Positions 18,314-26,259 of a stretch of 64,000 nt of DNA are shown piece after piece. The notes beneath the pieces were generated by a model. It searched no databases and had not been told where the DNA came from. It saw only the letters and a list, made by a program, of their open reading frames with translations. The translations under genes and the position numbers were made by a program. This stretch comes from Duganella qianjiadongensis (GTDB lineage: Bacteria; Pseudomonadota; Gammaproteobacteria; Burkholderiales; Burkholderiaceae_D), in contig NZ_WWCM01000020.1 in NCBI RefSeq assembly GCF_009857915.1, positions 1-64,000 of the forward strand. The letters are read 5' to 3'. How positions within the stretch are numbered: the first letter of the stretch is position 1; each line of letters opens with the position of its first letter.

Positions 18314-19717
18314 ATGAACCCTACCCAATTCCTGCACGTCATGCGCGCCCGCAAGGGGATCGTGCTTCTAGTGCTTTTGGTTACGGTCGTTGCCACGACC
18401 ATCGTTAGCCTTGTCTTGCCTAAGACTTATAAGGCGACTGCTTCCATTCTGCTGAACTATAAGGGCGTTGACCCAGTGACCGGCCTGACAATGCCGGGGC
18501 AACTGATGCCCGGCTACATGGCAACTCAGACTGATATCATTGGCAGTAAGAAGGTTGCATTGCGTGTGATTGATCGTCTTGGACTAGCGAACAATCCGAC
18601 TGTTATCGAACAGTTTAATGATTCCACTCAGGGTAAGGGCAATGTGCGCGACTGGCTGGCTGATATTTTGCTCAAGAAGTTGGAAATTGCTCCATCCCGT
18701 GAAAGCAGTGTCGTAGAAATTAGCTTTAAGGGTAACGACCCGGCGTTTGTTGCGGTAGTTGCCAATACGTTTGCAGATGAGTACCAGAAAGTAAGCGTGG
18801 CGCTGCGAGTGGAACCATCTAAGAATGCTGCGGCCCATTTCAATGAGCAGCTGAAACAGCTGCGAGACAATGTCGAGGCAACCCAGGCTCGCTTGTCTAA
18901 ATACCAGCAGGAAAATGGTATTGTCAGCGTGGATAACAGACTTGACGTCGAAACTAACCGTCTGAACGATTTGTCAGCTCAGCTGGTAGCAGCTCAGGGG
19001 CAACTGATGGAAGCGAACTCCCGGGCTGGTATTGCCAGCGGATCGACCGATTCGCCTGATATCAATGGAAATCCATTAGTGCAGAATTTGCGTATCGGTC
19101 TCGGCAATGCTGAAAGCAAGCTTGCCGAAATGTCGCAACGTTTGGATCGTAATCACCCTCAATACCAAGCTGCAAAAGCTGAAGTGGAGAAACTGCGTAC
19201 TGATCTGAACGCGGCAATCAAGAGCGCTGGTAGTAGTGTAGGCAATAACGCAGCCATTTTCCGTCGCCGTGAGGCTGAGGTTCGTGCTGCGCTGCAGGAA
19301 CAGAAGCGCAAGGTTCTGGAGCTGAACCGTACCCGAGACGAACTTGGTGCTCTGGCTAAGGATGTGGAAAATGCCCAGCGTGCGTTCGATATTACGTCCC
19401 AACGGTTCTCCCAGACTCATCTTGAAGGTCAGAGCGAGCAGTCCGATGTGGCGATCCTCAACCCTGCTGTTGCCCCGATAGATGCCTCAGGTCCTAAACT
19501 CATGTTAAATATTGTGCTGTCGTTTGTATTGGGCTCGATGCTCGGTACTGGTCTTGCGCTGGCAGCTGAACTACTTGACCGACGCGTCCGATCGGAGAGT
19601 GATTTGACTGACGCTCTGGAAATTCCGGTATTTGGGGTGATCGATTGGAATGTCACCACGCGTAAGCCTAGCCGCTTGCGGAATCTGCTGTCGCAACGTC
19701 GTCTGCGCTTGAATTAA
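18314..19717 (+). CDS. epsF: EpsF, chain-length determinant (Wzz/PCP-2 type)
   Basis: A 467-residue inner-membrane polysaccharide co-polymerase. The Wzz domain has an N-terminal helix (about 17-37) and conserved VLPKTYKATASILL. A long periplasmic coiled-coil follows (about 170-370, rich in Leu, Glu and Gln heptads such as ETNRLNDLSAQLVAAQGQL), then a second helix at about 395-420 (MLNIVLSFVLGSMLGTG). The C-terminus is short and basic and lies in the cytoplasm. The kinase partner is the separate EpsG gene 13 bases downstream, a proteobacterial split arrangement. It controls polymer length and export. Confidence 0.92.
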   Translation: MNPTQFLHVMRARKGIVLLVLLVTVVATTIVSLVLPKTYKATASILLNYKGVDPVTGLTMPGQLMPGYMATQTDIIGSKKVALRVIDRLGLANNPTVIEQFNDSTQGKGNVRDWLADILLKKLEIAPSRESSVVEISFKGNDPAFVAVVANTFADEYQKVSVALRVEPSKNAAAHFNEQLKQLRDNVEATQARLSKYQQENGIVSVDNRLDVETNRLNDLSAQLVAAQGQLMEANSRAGIASGSTDSPDINGNPLVQNLRIGLGNAESKLAEMSQRLDRNHPQYQAAKAEVEKLRTDLNAAIKSAGSSVGNNAAIFRRREAEVRAALQEQKRKVLELNRTRDELGALAKDVENAQRAFDITSQRFSQTHLEGQSEQSDVAILNPAVAPIDASGPKLMLNIVLSFVLGSMLGTGLALAAELLDRRVRSESDLTDALEIPVFGVIDWNVTTRKPSRLRNLLSQRRLRLN

Positions 19718-19730
19718 TAAGGGAACTGTT

Positions 19731-20612
19731 ATGAATGCTCCAGTCCAATCTGTTTCTTCGTCCGCTACTTCGACGCCGCGCACTTCCGATTCCAGTATCG
19801 GCGGCCTGTTGCTTGAATCCGGCAAAATTACGCCTGAAAATGCCGAGCGCGTATTGCGTATGCAAAAAGAGCTAGGCATCCGTTTTGGCGAGGCAGCCCA
19901 GCGCCTCGGTCTTATCACTGAAAGCGACATTCAGCAGGTGCTGGCGCGCCAGTTTGACTATCCATACTTGCAGGCTGGCGAAGGGAGTTACTCGCCTAAG
20001 CTGCTAGCGGCATATCAGCCGTTTAGTAACCAGGTAGAGCAACTGCGTGCAATCCGTAGCCAGTTGATGTTGCGCTGGTTCGCACGCGGCCATAAAGGCT
20101 TGGTCATTATCGGCGTGGATTCCGGTGAAGGCACTAGCCTGTTTGCCGCCAATCTGGCAGTGGTATTTTCCCAGTTGGGCGAACAAACCCTGCTAGTGGA
20201 CAGCAATCTGCGTAAGCCTAGTCAGCATGAAATCTTTGATCTGAAGTCTCGCCAGGGGCTATCGGATATTCTGGCTGGGCGCGCCGATACCAACGTTGTG
20301 GCCAAGGTTGATGCTTTCGTTGACTTGTCCGTACTGGTGGCCGGTACTTTGCCGCCTAACCCACAGGAACTGCTGAGCCGTAATAGTTTTGCGGCGCTGA
20401 CCCCACGTCTCGATCAGCATTACGATGTGGTTCTGTACGATGTAGCTCCCTTCTCGGTGGGCGCCGATGCGCTGGCGATCGCTTCGCGTGTTGGTGGCGT
20501 ACTCGTTGTGGCTCGGAAGAATCACACTAGGATCGAGGACATCAATGCGCTGCGCGAGCAGATGCGCCATAGTGGTGCGGAAGTCATCGGCTCGGTGCTG
20601 GTCGACTTTTAA
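19731..20612 (+). CDS. epsG: EpsG, BY-kinase-like chain-length partner with non-canonical P-loop
   Basis: A 293-residue cytoplasmic ATPase of the EpsG/CpsD type. Residues 22-85 form an MshEN-like domain (GGLLLESGKITPENAERVL, LGLITESDIQQVLARQ). The P-loop region is GVDSGEGTSLFAANLAVVF at about 128-146, where the usual Walker A lysine is threonine (T135). The following LLVDSNLRKP (Walker A') and VVLYDVAPF (Walker B) are present. The chain ends at GSVLVDF, with no tyrosine cluster. Homologous EpsG proteins also diverge here, commonly with Arg, so ATP binding may be weak or altered and autophosphorylation is unlikely. It works with EpsF. Confidence 0.87.
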   Translation: MNAPVQSVSSSATSTPRTSDSSIGGLLLESGKITPENAERVLRMQKELGIRFGEAAQRLGLITESDIQQVLARQFDYPYLQAGEGSYSPKLLAAYQPFSNQVEQLRAIRSQLMLRWFARGHKGLVIIGVDSGEGTSLFAANLAVVFSQLGEQTLLVDSNLRKPSQHEIFDLKSRQGLSDILAGRADTNVVAKVDAFVDLSVLVAGTLPPNPQELLSRNSFAALTPRLDQHYDVVLYDVAPFSVGADALAIASRVGGVLVVARKNHTRIEDINALREQMRHSGAEVIGSVLVDF

Positions 20613-20623
20613 TCGTCTCATTG

Positions 20624-20647
20624 AAAAAGCCGGCTATGCCGGCTTTT
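20624..20647 (+). terminator. rho-independent terminator after epsG
   Basis: A perfect 10-bp stem (AAAAGCCGGC, loop TAT, GCCGGCTTTT; bases 20625-20647) lies 12 bases after the epsG stop. It has a short T-run within the stem foot and closes the epsDEFG transcript. The next gene starts only 18 bases later, so read-through is possible. Confidence 0.7.
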
Positions 20648-20664
20648 CTATCTGGTTAAGACCG

Positions 20665-21402
20665 ATGCCCCCTCTGACTAGGCTTTCCCGGCCTGAGCAA
20701 AGTGGTGCTGCTCTGATAATCTTGTTGGTAGTGGTTCTGGGCGCAGCGACTTTGCTCATGCGTTTTGCTGAACATTTGAATTTTGATCAGCGCCGTGAAC
20801 GCATCACGCACCAGCGCTTGGCAGCAGCGCGCGACGCTCTGGTGGGTTACGCCGTATCTCACGGTCGCCTTCCTCGTCCTGCAGCCTCATCCCGCGACGG
20901 TAAAGAGGCGGAAGTTCCTTGTTCTACTGATGCGGACTGCACAGGCTTTATTCCGTGGGTCACCTTGGGTATCGATGGAGTGGACGGTTGGTGGCACTTG
21001 CTACGCTACAGCGTGACGCCCGCTCTGACAGGCCAAGAGGTACAGCGCGACGTCGTTCCGAATCGGACTGTAGCAAGGCGCCTTTCTAACGGTGATATGG
21101 TGTACGTGGTGGGACAGGACGAGTGCTCCAGTGCTCTGTTGTGTGCTCCTGCTGTTGTGTTCTCGACCGGTAAGAATAATTTTGGGGTTAGCCCGCAAGG
21201 GCTGCTACAGCACCCGAGTACTAGCGATGGTACCAGTATTGACGAACTGCGTAACATCACTGCGTCGCGCAACTATATTAGCCGGGAAAAAAGTACGGAC
21301 GCTGCCGCCATCGGGGGATCGTTCGACGATTTGGTGGTGTGGGTCGATGTCGGACGCTTGCTGTCGTCTATGGATAAAACATTTCAACTTCGCGGAAAGT
21401 AG
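20665..21402 (+). CDS. prepilin-like secreted protein, GspK-like N-terminus (unknown role)
   Basis: A 245-residue protein starting MPPLTRLSRPEQSGAALII. The basic leader, SG|AA junction and following hydrophobic helix (about 13-30) look like a type IV prepilin signal. Position +5 after the glycine is Ile instead of Glu, as in GspK-type minor pseudopilins. Residues 45-75 (RLAAARDALVGYAVSHGRLPRPA) and downstream cysteines (EVPCSTDADC, DECSSALLC) are protein-like. I do not recognise a function. It lies between the epsG terminator and galE, far from the pilus-like cluster at 31796. It is probably a minor pilin-like surface or secretion protein. Confidence 0.65.
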   Translation: MPPLTRLSRPEQSGAALIILLVVVLGAATLLMRFAEHLNFDQRRERITHQRLAAARDALVGYAVSHGRLPRPAASSRDGKEAEVPCSTDADCTGFIPWVTLGIDGVDGWWHLLRYSVTPALTGQEVQRDVVPNRTVARRLSNGDMVYVVGQDECSSALLCAPAVVFSTGKNNFGVSPQGLLQHPSTSDGTSIDELRNITASRNYISREKSTDAAAIGGSFDDLVVWVDVGRLLSSMDKTFQLRGK

Positions 21403-21434
21403 TACGCTACTATTTAATTGCCCTGGGATTAACG

Positions 21435-22436
21435 ATGAATATTCTTGTGACGGGCGGTCTGGGCTACATTGGCTCCCATACCTGCGTTGAATTAATGAAG
21501 TCCGGGCACGCCGTGGTGGCGCTGGACAACCTGTGCAATAGCCATCGCTCAGTGGCGGAGCGGGTAGCTCGGATCACAGGGCAGCCGCTGGACTGGGTGG
21601 AAGCCGACATCCGTGATCGCGCGGCGATGGAAGCGCTGTTTGCCGCGCGCCAGTTCGATGCGGTGATTCATTTTGCTGGACTGAAAGCCGTGGGCGAGTC
21701 GGTCGAGCAGCCTTTGCGCTACTACGACAACAACGTCACGGGTAGTCTGGTACTGTTTGAAACCATGGCTAAATTTGCTGTGAAGACGCTGGTATTCAGC
21801 TCTTCTGCAACTGTGTATGGCGACCCGGCCTCGGTGCCGATACTGGAAGACTTCCCGCTGTCGGCCACCAATCCCTATGGCCGCAGCAAGCTGATGATAG
21901 AGGAAATGCTGCGCGATCTCTACAAGGCTGATACTAGCTGGCGGATTGCCTTACTGCGTTACTTCAATCCGGTCGGTGCCCATGAGAGCGGACTGATAGG
22001 TGAGCAGCCCAATGGCACCCCCAATAACCTCGTGCCTTATGTGGCGCAGGTCGCAGCTGGGCAGCGCAGCGTTTTGTCGGTATATGGCAACGACTACCCG
22101 ACCCCTGACGGCACTGGCCTGCGCGACTACATCCACGTGGTCGATCTGGCGCTGGGTCACCTTGCTACATTAAACAAGCTGGCAAGTGCTGCTGGCGTCT
22201 ATACTTACAATCTGGGTACGGGACGCGGCAACAGCGTGCTCGAGATGGTGCGTGCATTTGAGCAAGCTAGCGCGCGGACGATACCTTATCAGTTCGTAGC
22301 GCGGCGCCCCGGTGATATTGCTGCATGCTATGCTGATCCTTCTCTGGCAGAGCGTGAACTGGGCTGGAAAGCGCTGCGCAACATTGATCAGATGTGTGCT
22401 GATTCCTGGCGCTGGCAAACCATGTCCCGAATATAA
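21435..22436 (+). CDS. galE: UDP-glucose 4-epimerase
   Basis: A 333-residue short-chain dehydrogenase that interconverts UDP-glucose and UDP-galactose (or the HexNAc forms). It has TGGLGYIGSHTCVEL (NAD loop, residues 5-19), FAGLKAVGESVEQPLRYY, SSSATVYG (catalytic Ser) and NPYGRSKLMIEE (Tyr/Lys pair). The 3' part RPGDIAACYADPSLAERELGW is also typical. The following NTP transferase gene starts 10 bases downstream, so it sits in a sugar-nucleotide operon for the exopolysaccharide. Confidence 0.93.
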   Translation: MNILVTGGLGYIGSHTCVELMKSGHAVVALDNLCNSHRSVAERVARITGQPLDWVEADIRDRAAMEALFAARQFDAVIHFAGLKAVGESVEQPLRYYDNNVTGSLVLFETMAKFAVKTLVFSSSATVYGDPASVPILEDFPLSATNPYGRSKLMIEEMLRDLYKADTSWRIALLRYFNPVGAHESGLIGEQPNGTPNNLVPYVAQVAAGQRSVLSVYGNDYPTPDGTGLRDYIHVVDLALGHLATLNKLASAAGVYTYNLGTGRGNSVLEMVRAFEQASARTIPYQFVARRPGDIAACYADPSLAERELGWKALRNIDQMCADSWRWQTMSRI

Positions 22437-22445
22437 GGAATCCGC

Positions 22446-23606
22446 ATGAAAGCAATGATACTGGCGGCCGGCAAGGGGACCCGGGTTCGGCCCCTTACGT
22501 ACGATTTGCCCAAGCCTATGATACCCATCCTCGGCAAGCCGGTGATGGCCTATCTGATCGAGCATCTGCATAAATACGGCGTAACCGAGATCATGGTCAA
22601 CGTCAGCTATCTGCATGAAAAAATCGAAGAGTATTTCGGCGAAGGCCATCAGTTCGATGTGCAGATCGGGTATTCCTTCGAAGGCTACACCACCGACGAT
22701 GGCGAAGTGGTGCCGCAGCCGCTGGGTTCCGCTGGTGGCATGAAGAAGATCCAGGAGTTCGGCGGCTTCTTTGATGACACCACCATCGTGCTGTGCGGCG
22801 ACGCCCTGATTGATCTCGATATCAAATCTGCCTTATTCGAGCACCGCCGCAAGGGGGCGCTGGCTTCGGTAATCACAAAGGAAGTTCCCTGGGATAAGGT
22901 GTCGAGCTATGGCGTGGTGGTCACCGATGCCGATGGCCGGATTACGGAATTTCAGGAAAAGCCCAGCCAGAGTACCGCCAAATCCAATTTCGTCAGCACC
23001 GGCATCTATATTTTTGAGCCCGAAGTCATCGACCTGATACCTTCCGGGCAGATCTTTGATATCGGCTCGGAACTATTTCCACTGCTAGCCGCAAAGGGAC
23101 TGCCGTTTTACGCCCAGACACGTGACTTCAACTGGATAGATATCGGTAGTGTGTCCGATTACTGGGAAACCTGCCAGAGCGTACTGATGGGGGAAGTGGC
23201 CAATCTGCACATGCCAGGTATCCAGGTTGATGATGGTTTATGGGTGGGGCTTAACACCAGCATAGACTGGGAAGGTACGCGCATTGAAGGTCCGGTCTAT
23301 ATCGGATCGGGAACGCGCATCGAGGCCGGGGTACACATCGTCGGCCCGAGCTGGATAGGTCATGGCAGCCATATCTGCGCCAGTGCCGAGGTGGTACGCA
23401 GCGTACTGTTCGAATACACTAGGGTGTTACCGAATGTTTCTTTGGACGAGATGATCGTGTTTAAGGATTATAGTGTCGACCGTTGCGGCGAGATGCGGCA
23501 TGTATCGGAAATGCATCCTGACTCTTGGGCCAATGCGCGCGACCGGCGCAGCAAGCGGCGCACGGCGCAAGATACTGAATTAACTAAAAAGAGAATTAGT
23601 GCATGA
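22446..23606 (+). CDS. nucleotidyltransferase with left-handed beta-helix (mannose-1-phosphate guanylyltransferase-like)
   Basis: A 386-residue sugar-phosphate nucleotidyltransferase. The NTP loop AGKGTRVRPLTYDLPKPM (about residues 7-24) and CGDALIDLD (about 119) are intact. After about residue 255 come hexapeptide-type repeats (GPVYIGSGTRIEAGVHIVG, GPSWIGHGSHI), giving a trimeric left-handed beta-helix tail. Such proteins make NDP-sugars such as GDP-mannose; the nucleotide and sugar cannot be read directly. The stop overlaps manC by 4 bases. The C-terminus is unusually basic (RDRRSKRRTAQ). Confidence 0.82.
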   Translation: MKAMILAAGKGTRVRPLTYDLPKPMIPILGKPVMAYLIEHLHKYGVTEIMVNVSYLHEKIEEYFGEGHQFDVQIGYSFEGYTTDDGEVVPQPLGSAGGMKKIQEFGGFFDDTTIVLCGDALIDLDIKSALFEHRRKGALASVITKEVPWDKVSSYGVVVTDADGRITEFQEKPSQSTAKSNFVSTGIYIFEPEVIDLIPSGQIFDIGSELFPLLAAKGLPFYAQTRDFNWIDIGSVSDYWETCQSVLMGEVANLHMPGIQVDDGLWVGLNTSIDWEGTRIEGPVYIGSGTRIEAGVHIVGPSWIGHGSHICASAEVVRSVLFEYTRVLPNVSLDEMIVFKDYSVDRCGEMRHVSEMHPDSWANARDRRSKRRTAQDTELTKKRISA

Positions 23607-25018
23607 AAATTTACCCGGTGATCCTTTCCGGTGGCTCTGGCACCCGTCTGTGGCCGCTTTCTCGGGCGGTGCTGCCGAAACAGTTGCTGCCGCTGGTTTC
23701 GGATCGCACGATGTTGCAGGAAACTGCATTGCGTCTGCACGATCGCCAGCACATTCAAGCACCATTGGTAGTATGCGGCAATGATCATCGCTTCCTCGCG
23801 GCGGAACAGATGCGTGAAATTGGCATTGAACCGCTCGGCATATTGCTGGAGCCAGTGGGACGTAATACGGCGCCTGCGGTGGCTGCCGCTGCTCACTATT
23901 TGCGCGCGATTGATCCTGCTGCCGTGATGCTGGTGCTGCCTGCCGATCACGTAATTAATAATGTCGATGCGTTTAATGCGGCGATCAATCACGCCGCAGC
24001 TATGGTGGAGCAGGGGGCGCTAGCCACTTTCGGCATCGTGCCTACCGGTCCGGAAACGGGCTATGGTTATATTCGTAGTGGTGCAGCAGCAGCTGCGCCG
24101 CATTGCTACACGGTCGATAGTTTTGTCGAGAAGCCGGACCGTGCCACGGCGCAGAGCTTTGTCGAAGCCGGAAATTACTACTGGAACAGCGGCATGTTCC
24201 TGTTCCGTGCGGACGTGTATCTGGCCGAGCTGCAGAAATTTGCGCCGGCGATAGCCGAAGCCACCGCCACCGCTGTCGGTAAGGATTATCGCGACCTGGA
24301 CTTCTGCCGTCTGGATGAGGCGTCGTTTACTGCCTGCCCATCGGATTCGATAGACTACGCCGTGATGGAACACACCAAACACGCCATCGTTGTGCCAGCA
24401 GATATAGGCTGGAGCGATGTGGGTTCGTGGTCGGCACTGTGGGAAGTGCAGCAGCAGGACGGGCATGGCAACGCCACGCGCGGCGACGTTTATCTGGACG
24501 ATGTCAGCGGTTCGCTGGTACGTGCCGAAAGCCGTATCGTGGCGGTGATAGGCGTGAAAGATCTGGTTGTGGTGGAAACTAATGATGCGGTGCTGGTGGC
24601 CCACAAGGATCAAGTTCAGCGCGTGAAGAACGTCGTGGATCACCTGAAGACCAAGCAGCGCACCGAGCACCTGCATCACACCAAAGTGTATCGTCCATGG
24701 GGCTGCTACGAAGGTATCGATATCGGCGATCGCTTCCAGGTTAAGCGCATTACCGTTAATCCGGGCGGCAAACTGTCGCTGCAGATGCACCACCATCGTG
24801 CCGAGCACTGGATAGTGGTCAGTGGCACGGCCAGTGTCACCTGCGGCGACAAGGTGACCTTGCTGACGGAAAACGAATCGACTTACATCCCGATCGGCAT
24901 GACCCACCGGCTGGAAAATCCCGGCAAGCTGCCGCTACACCTGATCGAAGTACAGTCGGGCAGCTATCTGGGCGAAGACGACATTGTGCGCTTTGAAGAT
25001 GTTTATCAGCGTGCCTAA
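23603..25018 (+). CDS. manC: bifunctional mannose-1-phosphate guanylyltransferase / mannose-6-phosphate isomerase
   Basis: A 471-residue AlgA/ManC-type enzyme that converts mannose-6-phosphate to mannose-1-phosphate precursor and forms GDP-mannose. The N-terminal NTP loop SGGSGTRLWPLSRAVLPKQL (residues 9-28) and FVEKP are visible. The C-terminal cupin domain shows RPWGCYE, GGKLSLQMHHHRAEHW (about 393-408) and GMTHRLENPG, the metal site of type II phosphomannose isomerase. ATGA overlap with the upstream nucleotidyltransferase indicates coupling. A strong terminator follows. It predicts mannose or a GDP-mannose-derived sugar in the polymer. Confidence 0.93.
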   Translation: MKIYPVILSGGSGTRLWPLSRAVLPKQLLPLVSDRTMLQETALRLHDRQHIQAPLVVCGNDHRFLAAEQMREIGIEPLGILLEPVGRNTAPAVAAAAHYLRAIDPAAVMLVLPADHVINNVDAFNAAINHAAAMVEQGALATFGIVPTGPETGYGYIRSGAAAAAPHCYTVDSFVEKPDRATAQSFVEAGNYYWNSGMFLFRADVYLAELQKFAPAIAEATATAVGKDYRDLDFCRLDEASFTACPSDSIDYAVMEHTKHAIVVPADIGWSDVGSWSALWEVQQQDGHGNATRGDVYLDDVSGSLVRAESRIVAVIGVKDLVVVETNDAVLVAHKDQVQRVKNVVDHLKTKQRTEHLHHTKVYRPWGCYEGIDIGDRFQVKRITVNPGGKLSLQMHHHRAEHWIVVSGTASVTCGDKVTLLTENESTYIPIGMTHRLENPGKLPLHLIEVQSGSYLGEDDIVRFEDVYQRA

Positions 25019-25042
25019 GCTCTTGCGGTAAGGCTATAATCG

Positions 25043-25070
25043 AAACGGAAGCTGCGGCTTCCGTTTTTTT
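25043..25070 (+). terminator. rho-independent terminator after manC
   Basis: A 10-bp stem (AAACGGAAGC at 25043-25052 and GCTTCCGTTT at 25057-25066) with a 4-base loop is followed by a T-run to 25070. It is 25 bases past the manC stop and only 10 bases before the next gene's start, so it may also act as an attenuator for that gene. TATAAT at 25035-25040 lies immediately upstream. Confidence 0.85.
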
Positions 25071-25079
25071 ATTTGAAAG

Positions 25080-26102
25080 TTGACTGCCTTGCGCCATCTA
25101 TTCCTGCTGTGTGCAGCCATGCTGCTGCTGACCTCTGCCCAAGCCCAAGTGCTGCCGCCGCGCGGACTCAGTGCGGCGCAACTAGCCATCGTCGTCAACG
25201 ATGACGAACCTAACAGTGTCGAAATCGGCGAATACTACCGCAAGGCGCGCGCTATACCGGCTGCCAACATCGTTCATGTGCAGATCCCCCACAGTCCGCG
25301 CAAACTGGATGCCGATGAATTCGAAGCGCTGAAAACTAAAATCGACGCCCGTCTGTCGCCGGAAATCCAGGCTGTGCTGATGCTGTGGACCGCGCCGTAT
25401 GCGGTCGAATGCAATTCCATCACCTCGGCCTATACACTGGGACTCGATAGCGCACTGTGCGCCAAACCGTGCGGGCCATCCAAACCCAGTGCTTACTACA
25501 ATTCGCCCAGCACCCACCCGTACACCGACCTGAAGATGCGGCTGTCCATGCTGCTGCCTACCGATAATGTGGAAAATGCCAAGGCACTGATAGACCGCGG
25601 TGTGACCAGCGGCTTCTCGGCGCCGCAGGCCAGTGCGTATTTTCTCCAGACCAGCGACATTGCCCGTAGTAGCAGGGCGCGTTTCTTCCCGCGTTCCATG
25701 GTGCTGCCGCAACAACGGCTGAGCATCAAGACTCTGCAGGCCGATAGCATCGAGCAGGTCAGCGATATCATGGTCTATCAGACCGGGCTAAGCAGTGTCC
25801 CCAAACTGAATACCCTCAAATTCCTGCCCGGTGCACTGGCCGACCATCTGACCTCGTTCGGCGGCGACCTGCTTGGTTCTAGCCAGATGAGCAGCCTGCG
25901 CTGGCTGGAAGCCGGTGCCACCGCCAGCTATGGCACGGTCACCGAGCCCTGCAACCACTGGCAGAAATTCCCCAACTCCACCGTGCTGCTCAGCCAGTAT
26001 CTGCGTGGCGCCAGTGCCATCGAGGCCTACTGGAAAAGTGTGGCCTGGCCAGCGCAGGGCGTGTTCATCGGCGAGCCGCTGGCAGCTCCTTACCGCCACT
26101 GA
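25080..26102 (+). CDS. TIGR03790-type secreted protein of PEP-CTERM genomes
   Basis: A 340-residue exported protein with a signal peptide (HLFLLCAAMLLLTSAQAQ, about residues 6-23). Downstream LSAAQLAIVVNDDEPNSVEIGEYYRKARAIP and TEPCNHWQKFPNSTVLLSQYL are typical of the TIGR03790 family, which occurs mainly in species with exosortases; its activity is unknown. The start is TTG at 25080 or, with better spacing from GAAAG, TTG at 25089; no ATG fits before the signal peptide. It is transcribed in the same direction as manC but lies beyond that gene's terminator. A caspase/gingipain-like relation is possible but not shown here. Confidence 0.72.
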   Translation: MTALRHLFLLCAAMLLLTSAQAQVLPPRGLSAAQLAIVVNDDEPNSVEIGEYYRKARAIPAANIVHVQIPHSPRKLDADEFEALKTKIDARLSPEIQAVLMLWTAPYAVECNSITSAYTLGLDSALCAKPCGPSKPSAYYNSPSTHPYTDLKMRLSMLLPTDNVENAKALIDRGVTSGFSAPQASAYFLQTSDIARSSRARFFPRSMVLPQQRLSIKTLQADSIEQVSDIMVYQTGLSSVPKLNTLKFLPGALADHLTSFGGDLLGSSQMSSLRWLEAGATASYGTVTEPCNHWQKFPNSTVLLSQYLRGASAIEAYWKSVAWPAQGVFIGEPLAAPYRH

Positions 26103-26124
26103 AGCTGGCAGCGCGGAACCTGAA

Positions 26125-26157
26125 GCAGCGCGTTTAGTCTGAATGGACTAATGCGCT
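26125..26157 (+). terminator. hairpin after the TIGR03790 gene
   Basis: CAGCGC plus TTAGTC arms pair with GACTAA plus GCGCTG around a six-base loop, with one bulge. The hairpin lies about 22 bases after the stop codon at 26102. No T-run follows, so termination strength is uncertain. Confidence 0.4.
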
Positions 26158-26259
26158 GTCATCAAGGCGTCAATCGTGCGAATTACTATGCAAAATGTCA
26201 TGTTTGAATACATTTTGTTAACTTCGCATTTTCGACACCTTTCCACTTCAGGATCTTTC

